Shown one piece after another: positions 59,101 through 64,000 of a stretch of DNA of 64,000 bases. The translations under genes and the position numbers were made by a program. The DNA comes from Clostridia bacterium (GTDB lineage Bacteria; Bacillota; Clostridia; Oscillospirales; Acutalibacteraceae): assembly GCA_017442225.1 (NCBI GenBank), contig JAFSAR010000017.1, positions 1 through 64,000 on the forward strand, written 5' to 3'. Under the pieces are notes generated by a model. It worked only from the letters and a program-made list of their open reading frames with translations. It was not told where the DNA came from and did not search any database. The first letter of the stretch is position 1. Each line of letters begins with the position of its first letter.

Positions 59101-60162
59101 ATGGATATCAAATTTGTTAAAGCTGACGCTTTGAAAGAAAAACCCGACAGTTCCACCTTAGGTTTCGGTAAAATTTTTACTGACTATATGTTTATGATGG
59201 ACTATTCTCGTGAAGAGGGTTGGCACGATGCGCGCATTGTTCCTTTTGCGCCCATTTCACTCCACCCCGCTTCAACTGTTCTTCACTACGGCTCCGAAAT
59301 TTTTGAGGGTCTTAAGGCTTACCGCACGGGAAACGGCACGGTTCAACTTTTCAGACCAATGGAAAATATCCGCCGTATGAACACCTCTGCCGAAAGACTT
59401 TGTCTTCCTCAAATTCCTGAGGATTTGGCTTTGCAGGTTCTTACCGAATTTGTACGTGTTGAGCAAGACTGGACACCAGCCGCTGACGGCACATCACTCT
59501 ACCTTCGTCCCTTTATGTTTGGTAACGACGAAACCTTGGGCGTGCACGCAGTTCACAACGCAACCTATGTTATAATCGCTTCCCCTGTTGGCAGCTATTA
59601 TAAAGAGGGTATCAACCCCGTTAAGATTATGATTGAGGACGAGGATGTTCGCGCAGTACGCGGCGGTACAGGTTATGCTAAGTGTGGCGGTAACTATGCT
59701 GCAAGTAACCGCGCGGGCGAACGCGCCGAGCAAAAAGGTTACTCACAGGTTTTGTGGCTTGACGGTGTTGAGCGTAAATACATTGAAGAAGTTGGCGCTA
59801 TGAACGTTATGTTCAAAATCGGTGACGAGATTGTAACCCCTATGCTTTCAGGCTCAATCCTCCCTGGCATTACACGTAAATCTTGTCTTGAGGTTTTACG
59901 CAGTAAGGGATATAAAGTAAGCGAACGTTTACTTAGCATTGACGAGCTTGCCAAGGCTATGGAAGACGGCACACTCAAAGAAGCTTGGGGTTGCGGCACA
60001 GCAGCAGTTATTTCTCCAATTGGTGAGCTTTGCTACAAAGATACAAAATACGCTGTAAATAACGGCGAAATCGGCGAAGTTACTCAAATGCTTTACGACA
60101 CCTTAACCGGTATTCAATGGGGAAAAATTGAAGACGAGTTTAACTGGACTTATAAACTATAA
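59101..60162 (+). CDS. ilvE: Branched-chain amino acid aminotransferase
   Basis: A 353-residue fold-type IV PLP enzyme of the larger IlvE class. The cofactor lysine is in TGYAKCGGNYAAS, followed by EEVGAMNVMF and GSILPGITRKSCLEV. It interconverts Val, Ile and Leu with their 2-oxoacids. It ends the T-box operon, 18 bases after the gamma subunit and behind AAGGAGG. Its place fits the last step of a path from branched-chain acids to amino acids. Confidence 0.93.
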   Translation: MDIKFVKADALKEKPDSSTLGFGKIFTDYMFMMDYSREEGWHDARIVPFAPISLHPASTVLHYGSEIFEGLKAYRTGNGTVQLFRPMENIRRMNTSAERLCLPQIPEDLALQVLTEFVRVEQDWTPAADGTSLYLRPFMFGNDETLGVHAVHNATYVIIASPVGSYYKEGINPVKIMIEDEDVRAVRGGTGYAKCGGNYAASNRAGERAEQKGYSQVLWLDGVERKYIEEVGAMNVMFKIGDEIVTPMLSGSILPGITRKSCLEVLRSKGYKVSERLLSIDELAKAMEDGTLKEAWGCGTAAVISPIGELCYKDTKYAVNNGEIGEVTQMLYDTLTGIQWGKIEDEFNWTYKL

Positions 60163-60169
60163 AAAATTA

Positions 60170-60199
60170 AGCAGTCGACTTTTGTCGGCTGCTTTTTTT
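60170..60199 (+). terminator. Terminator of the branched-chain operon
   Basis: AGCAGtCGAC (60170-60179) pairs with GTCGgCTGCT (60184-60193), loop TTTT, followed by T (60193-60199). It lies between the convergent ilvE and lysR-type genes. Confidence 0.85.
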
Positions 60200-60205
60200 A
60201 TCACC

Positions 60206-61090
60206 CTACTTATGCATATACTTGTAATTCTTATAGCAAAAATCAAAAATTTCTTTTTTAACCGCTCCAAAGCTCTTATCTTTATGATATACAAGATAAG
60301 AATTTCTTGTAAATTCGTAATCCAAAACCGTAATTTTGCGAAGTCCTCCATTATTGAGCTGTCGTGTAAGCAATGCTTCCGGCATAATAGTAACACCAAG
60401 ATTTTGTACAGCGGCAGAAATCAACGCTTGGTTACTTATAGATTCCATAACGGGCGTTACAACAATATTTTCAAGAGCAAAAATATTATCTAAAAAGTCA
60501 CGCGATACGCTTTCATCCTCACGGAGCAAAAGATCGTAACGGCACAATTCTTTAAGGGTTACAGTATCGGGCATATCGTATTTTTGGCCGCAAACGGCTA
60601 TAAGCGTATTGCTGTCAACAAGGCGTGACTTTATGCTTGGGTTTGAGGGTTTTCCCTGAATAAAAGCAAAGTCAAGTGTACCGTTTAAGATTTTGCTTTC
60701 TATTATAGACGTTTGGTTAATCGAAACCTGAAAATCTATCTCTTTGAAATTTTCTTTAAGATTACGCAAAAGCCAAGGTAATTTTTGCTTACCTATGGTA
60801 AGAGATGAACCGATTTTCAAAAGCGGCTTTTTGGAAGAATTTAGCGCAATCTCCTCAAACTCGTTAAACGCAGTCAAAACCTCTTGCGCCTTTATAAGCA
60901 GAACCTTACCCTCATCGGTTAAAAATAATTTTTTATTTATTCGTTCAAATAATTTTACTTTATAATTTTTTTCGATTTCGGAAATAGTATTACTAACAGC
61001 AGGTTGTGCTATAAACAATTCCTCTGCCGCCTTTGTCATACTTTGGTGCTTGCACACGCATAAAAATACTTTTAAATGTCGTATAGTCAT
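60206..61090 (-). CDS. LysR-family transcription regulator
   Basis: 294 residues: a winged helix-turn-helix at the N-terminus (1-60, MTKAAEELFIAQPAVSNTIS in part) and a periplasmic-binding-like effector domain (about 90-290). The ATG at 61090 gives the usual start MTIRHLKVF; earlier in-frame starts are less likely. A run of eight G sits in the ribosome-site position. It is divergent from the Na/Pi cotransporter gene with overlapping promoters, so that gene is the likeliest target. Control of the converging ilvE operon is also possible. Confidence 0.88.
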   Translation of the reverse strand: MTIRHLKVFLCVCKHQSMTKAAEELFIAQPAVSNTISEIEKNYKVKLFERINKKLFLTDEGKVLLIKAQEVLTAFNEFEEIALNSSKKPLLKIGSSLTIGKQKLPWLLRNLKENFKEIDFQVSINQTSIIESKILNGTLDFAFIQGKPSNPSIKSRLVDSNTLIAVCGQKYDMPDTVTLKELCRYDLLLREDESVSRDFLDNIFALENIVVTPVMESISNQALISAAVQNLGVTIMPEALLTRQLNNGGLRKITVLDYEFTRNSYLVYHKDKSFGAVKKEIFDFCYKNYKYMHK

Positions 61091-61143
61091 AGCAACGTCC
61101 CCCCCCAGAATATCCATAACCAAATTCATATGATTTTTATAAT

Positions 61144-61182
61144 ATTATACTATTTTACTTATCAAAAGTCAATTGTTATAAT
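61144..61182. promoter_or_regulatory. Overlapping divergent promoters of the LysR gene and the Na/Pi cotransporter
   Basis: Minus strand: TTGACT (61167-61172), 17 bases, TATAAT (61144-61149) for the regulator. Plus strand: TTTACT (61154-61159), 17 bases, TATAAT (61177-61182) for the transporter. The two promoters interleave, so RNA polymerase cannot occupy both at once. Confidence 0.65.
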
Positions 61183-61216
61183 TAACCTCATAGAAATAAA
61201 AAAGGAGAAAAAACAT

Positions 61217-62896
61217 ATGATATCTTCAGAAAATATTATGCCGTTGATTCAAAGCCTTATTTGGCTGCTTGCCGGCGTAGGTGTGTTCATTGTTGGTATG
61301 AACTTTTTAAGCGAAGCGTTAGAAAAAAGCGCGGGCAACGGTATGAAACGATTGCTTGAAAAAATCAGCAATAATCGTTTTTCGGGTGTTGGTATTGGTG
61401 CCGGTGTAACCGCTATTATTCAAAGCTCTTCTGCAACATCGGTAATGGTTATCGGTCTTGTAAATGCGGGTGTTATGACGCTAATGCAGGCAACCCCTAT
61501 TATTATGGGCGCCAATATTGGTACAACCATCACCGGCGTGCTTGTAGCATTAAAGAATGACTTTTTTGATATGGCAATGTATATTTTAGCATTTGCCGGC
61601 GTTATGATGGGATTTGCCAAAAAAGAAAAAATCAAGCTTGCGGGCAGTCTTTGTTGCGGTCTTGGTTTAATATTCGTTGGTCTTGAGGTTATGAGCAGCG
61701 AACAGGCATTTGGAAATCCACTTGTTGAGGAAATGTTTATCGGTATATTTGAAAGAGTTAATTTTCCTTTACTGCTTATATTAATAGGTGTTATATTTAC
61801 GGCTCTTATTCAAAGCTCGTCCGCAGCTACGGGTGTTGTTATAACAATGGTGGGTACCGGTGTACTTCCGTTGGACCTTGCATTATTCATTATTTTGGGT
61901 GCTAATATTGGCACGTGCGTTACCGCCCTTCTTGCCGCTATGGGCGCAAATGCTAATTCGAAACGCGTAGCGCTAATACACTTTACATTTAATTTTATTG
62001 GCACAATTATATTCTCGGTAATTATTTGGATTTTTAGGCATCAGGTTGTAGATATATTGACCTCTGTATTCCCCGCAACCGACAAAATGTCGCTACAGAT
62101 GAGAGTATCCTTGTTCCACGTTATATTTAATGTAACAACCACCGTTTTACTGTTACCGTTTGTTAAACATCTTGTTAAATACTCTTGCACGGTTATTAAA
62201 GATAAAACTGATTCTACTGAAAGCTTTAGTTTTAAATTTGTTGATGAACGACTTCTTTCTACCCCTCCTGTTGCGCTTATGCAGGTTAAAAAAGAAATTG
62301 ATTATATGATATCATTGGTAGAAGAAAATATTAAGCTTTCCTTTGTTTCAACAGATAATTATTCTGATGAGCATGGCGAAAAAATTGCTAAAAACGAGGC
62401 AATCATCGATTTTACCAATAGTGAGCTTACCAAGTACCTTATTAAGTTGTCGGCTAACGTCGAGGCAAGTGACGAAAAACAAATAGGTTCTTATTTCCAC
62501 GTACTAAACGACCTTGAGCGTATCGGCGACCATGCCGAAAACTTCTACGAAATTGGTGTTGAAATGTCAAATAAAAACATCTCTTTCAGCAACTTGGCAT
62601 TAGCAGATATAAACAATATGCGCGAGACAGTAATTATGATGTTTGATATTTCTAAAGATGCTTTTGAAAATTCACACAAGGAGAGACTGGCTACTCTTAC
62701 CGAGCTTGAACAAAACGTTGATAATATGAAAAAGGACCTTATTGCAAACCACTTTAACAGACTTGCAGAAGGTAATTGCAGCATAGACGTTAGTCCGTAT
62801 TATTCATCGGTTGTAGTTGGCCTTGAGCGTGTGGCTGACCACCTTGTAAATGTGGGTTACAGTATTGTTAACCCAACCGGTTCGCAAAAAGATTAA
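61217..62896 (+). CDS. Na/Pi cotransporter family protein with PhoU-like domain
   Basis: 559 residues from the ATG at 61217, which follows AAAGGAG; the frame is open to 61076. Two inverted Na/Pi repeats carry the paired motif QSSSA (IIQSSSATSV near 70 and LIQSSSAATG near 200), each followed by GANIGT. About nine membrane helices occupy 10-330. The C-terminal 200 residues are a helical PhoU-like cytoplasmic domain. It probably imports phosphate (or a related anion) with sodium. Confidence 0.88.
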   Translation: MISSENIMPLIQSLIWLLAGVGVFIVGMNFLSEALEKSAGNGMKRLLEKISNNRFSGVGIGAGVTAIIQSSSATSVMVIGLVNAGVMTLMQATPIIMGANIGTTITGVLVALKNDFFDMAMYILAFAGVMMGFAKKEKIKLAGSLCCGLGLIFVGLEVMSSEQAFGNPLVEEMFIGIFERVNFPLLLILIGVIFTALIQSSSAATGVVITMVGTGVLPLDLALFIILGANIGTCVTALLAAMGANANSKRVALIHFTFNFIGTIIFSVIIWIFRHQVVDILTSVFPATDKMSLQMRVSLFHVIFNVTTTVLLLPFVKHLVKYSCTVIKDKTDSTESFSFKFVDERLLSTPPVALMQVKKEIDYMISLVEENIKLSFVSTDNYSDEHGEKIAKNEAIIDFTNSELTKYLIKLSANVEASDEKQIGSYFHVLNDLERIGDHAENFYEIGVEMSNKNISFSNLALADINNMRETVIMMFDISKDAFENSHKERLATLTELEQNVDNMKKDLIANHFNRLAEGNCSIDVSPYYSSVVVGLERVADHLVNVGYSIVNPTGSQKD

Positions 62897-62930
62897 CGCA
62901 CTTATTTTAATCTAATTAAAAATTAAAGAT

Positions 62931-62962
62931 AAAAAGATAGTTACAAATGTAACTATCTTTTT
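62931..62962 (+). terminator. Terminator after the Na/Pi cotransporter
   Basis: AAAAAGATAGTTAC (62931-62944) pairs exactly with GTAACTATCTTTTT (62949-62962), loop AAAT. Confidence 0.8.
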
Positions 62963-63013
62963 ATTGAAAATATTAACCCATTATGGTATATTTACCATAA
63001 GAGGTGAAAATTT

Positions 63014-64000
63014 ATGAAAATACTTCTTGCGGGTGATTTTTGCCCCACCGAATGTACAGACGAGCTTTTTAAAGCAAAAGACATAAAAACTCTTTTTGCA
63101 GACACCGTAACGCTTTTTGAAGGCAATGATATAAATTTTGTAAATATGGAGGGCGCGCTTACCGAAAGCGAGGGCGGTATCGAAAAATTCGGTCCTTGTC
63201 TTAAAGGTACACCCATTGCCGCCGAGGTTATGAAGGAGATTGGCATTAACCTTGTCGGTCTTTCAAATAATCATATTTTCGATTATGGAATTAAGGGTTA
63301 TAAAGACACCGTTGCCGCTTTAGAAAACCAAGGCATTGCATACACAGGCTTTGGCGATAATTATGACAACTCTCGTAAAAACTATTATTTTGAAACCAAT
63401 GGCGAAAAAGTAGCTTTTATTTGTGTTTGTGAACACGAATACAGCTATGCGCTCGAAGACCGTATGGGTTCACGCCCATATGATTGCTATGACACAATAG
63501 CCGATGTTCGTGAGGCAAAGACAAAAGCAGACAAGGTTGTCGTTATTTACCACGGCGGTAAAGAAAACTGCCGCTACCCATCTCCTCGTATGCGCAAGCT
63601 TACCCACGCGCTTGTTGATGCGGGCGCCGATCTTGTTACCTGTCAACACAGTCACTGCATTGGTTGTAGCGAGTATTACAATGGCGCATTTATCTGCTAT
63701 GGACAGGGAAACTTCCACTTTGTAAAGCCGCTTCGTGACTACTACCCTCATTGGCCGCTTGAAATTGTTATTCGTTATGATACTCTAACGGGTGAGATTG
63801 AAAAAATTCCCGTAAATATAAACGACAATACAAACGGTATTGAGTTGTCAAAGGGTAGCACAAAACAACAAATCCTTGACACCATAAAAGAACTTGACCA
63901 GAGTATAATAGACGGCAGCTATAAACAGGGTTATGCCGACTACTGTGAAAGTGTAAGAGAAGCTTACCACGGCTGGATTGGACGCGCATATTCAAAAGAT
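63014..64000 (+). CDS. CapA-family protein (partial, runs off the window)
   Basis: An open frame of 329 codons with no stop before the window edge, starting at an ATG behind GAGGTG. The product begins MKILLAGDFCPTE and shows the calcineurin-like metal motifs of the PGA_cap/CapA family: NMEGALTE, GLSNNHIFDYG (about 86-96), VIYHGGKEN, TCQHSHCIGCSEYY and YGQGNFHF. CapA proteins act in poly-gamma-glutamate capsule export, but many homologues in Clostridia are isolated and of unknown substrate. No capB/capC genes are in view. There is no signal peptide at this start. Confidence 0.85.
   Translation, partial: MKILLAGDFCPTECTDELFKAKDIKTLFADTVTLFEGNDINFVNMEGALTESEGGIEKFGPCLKGTPIAAEVMKEIGINLVGLSNNHIFDYGIKGYKDTVAALENQGIAYTGFGDNYDNSRKNYYFETNGEKVAFICVCEHEYSYALEDRMGSRPYDCYDTIADVREAKTKADKVVVIYHGGKENCRYPSPRMRKLTHALVDAGADLVTCQHSHCIGCSEYYNGAFICYGQGNFHFVKPLRDYYPHWPLEIVIRYDTLTGEIEKIPVNINDNTNGIELSKGSTKQQILDTIKELDQSIIDGSYKQGYADYCESVREAYHGWIGRAYSKD

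Noticed and set aside
59101..60162. Catabolic reading of the oxidoreductase-ilvE set (BCAA to acids with ATP gain)
   Set aside because: Possible chemically because the enzymes are reversible, but T-box control by uncharged tRNA argues for use under amino-acid shortage. Kept as the main alternative.
63014..64000. Poly-gamma-glutamate capsule locus
   Set aside because: Only a CapA-like gene is visible and it is cut by the window edge. No capB or capC is present, so no capsule claim is made.

Overview
The window is a 64 kb chromosomal segment of a low-to-moderate GC, spore-forming Firmicute of the class Clostridia. An Oscillospiraceae/Ruminococcaceae-like gut lineage is my best inference. Evidence is the spoIIAA-spoIIAB-sigF operon, the cotJABC coat genes, a PolC-type replicative polymerase, consensus sigma-A promoters, strong Shine-Dalgarno sites and T-box leaders. 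Coding density is high and almost all genes are intact.

Layout. 1-300: leader and promoter of an rRNA operon that runs leftward out of the window. 316-5309 (minus): cotJC-cotJB-cotJA, a GT2 glycosyltransferase, the sporulation sigma-F operon and folC. 5497-14055 (minus): valS, topoisomerase IV (parC, parE) and an M23/G5 cell-wall hydrolase. 14153-16302 (plus): an ECF sigma factor with a membrane-anchored partner. 16346-27147 (minus): the pyrH-frr-uppS-cdsA-dxr-SGNH-rseP-ispG-polC operon; its PolC has no inserted proofreading exonuclease domain. 27305-36861 (minus): one aromatic amino-acid operon carrying all seven shikimate steps (with an AroE-AroK fusion), pheA, tyrA and an aminotransferase. 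It is preceded by a Phe/Tyr-rich leader peptide and an attenuator.

36900-41190 is the accessory patch: a phage-like gene remnant, an AT-rich orphan gene, a REP-associated transposase (RAYT) bracketed by inverted REP copies that supply the C-termini of both flanking ORFs, a CarD-family gene and a cohesin-domain surface protein. 41205-45535 (minus): glmM and the jag-yidC-yidD-rnpA-rpmH cluster, here without dnaA. 45763-47604 (plus): tRNA-Ala(GGC), a small palindrome array and a cell-surface NlpC/P60-like protein. 47670-50475 (minus): proB-proA-proC.

The most interesting system is at 50555-60199 (plus). Two tandem paralogous proteins fuse an XRE helix-turn-helix and a cupin to an acyl-CoA/AMP ligase. 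Each has its own consensus promoter and its own T-box riboswitch. The specifier triplets read by alignment as ATC (Ile) and GTA (Val). They are followed by a ParA-like ATPase, a four-subunit 2-oxoacid:ferredoxin oxidoreductase and a branched-chain aminotransferase. Because T-boxes switch genes on when a tRNA is uncharged, the set is best read as making Val/Ile (and probably Leu) from branched-chain carboxylic acids: activation to acyl-CoA, ferredoxin-driven reductive carboxylation, then transamination. The rest (60206-64000) is a LysR regulator divergent from a Na/Pi cotransporter, and the start of a CapA-family gene cut by the window edge.
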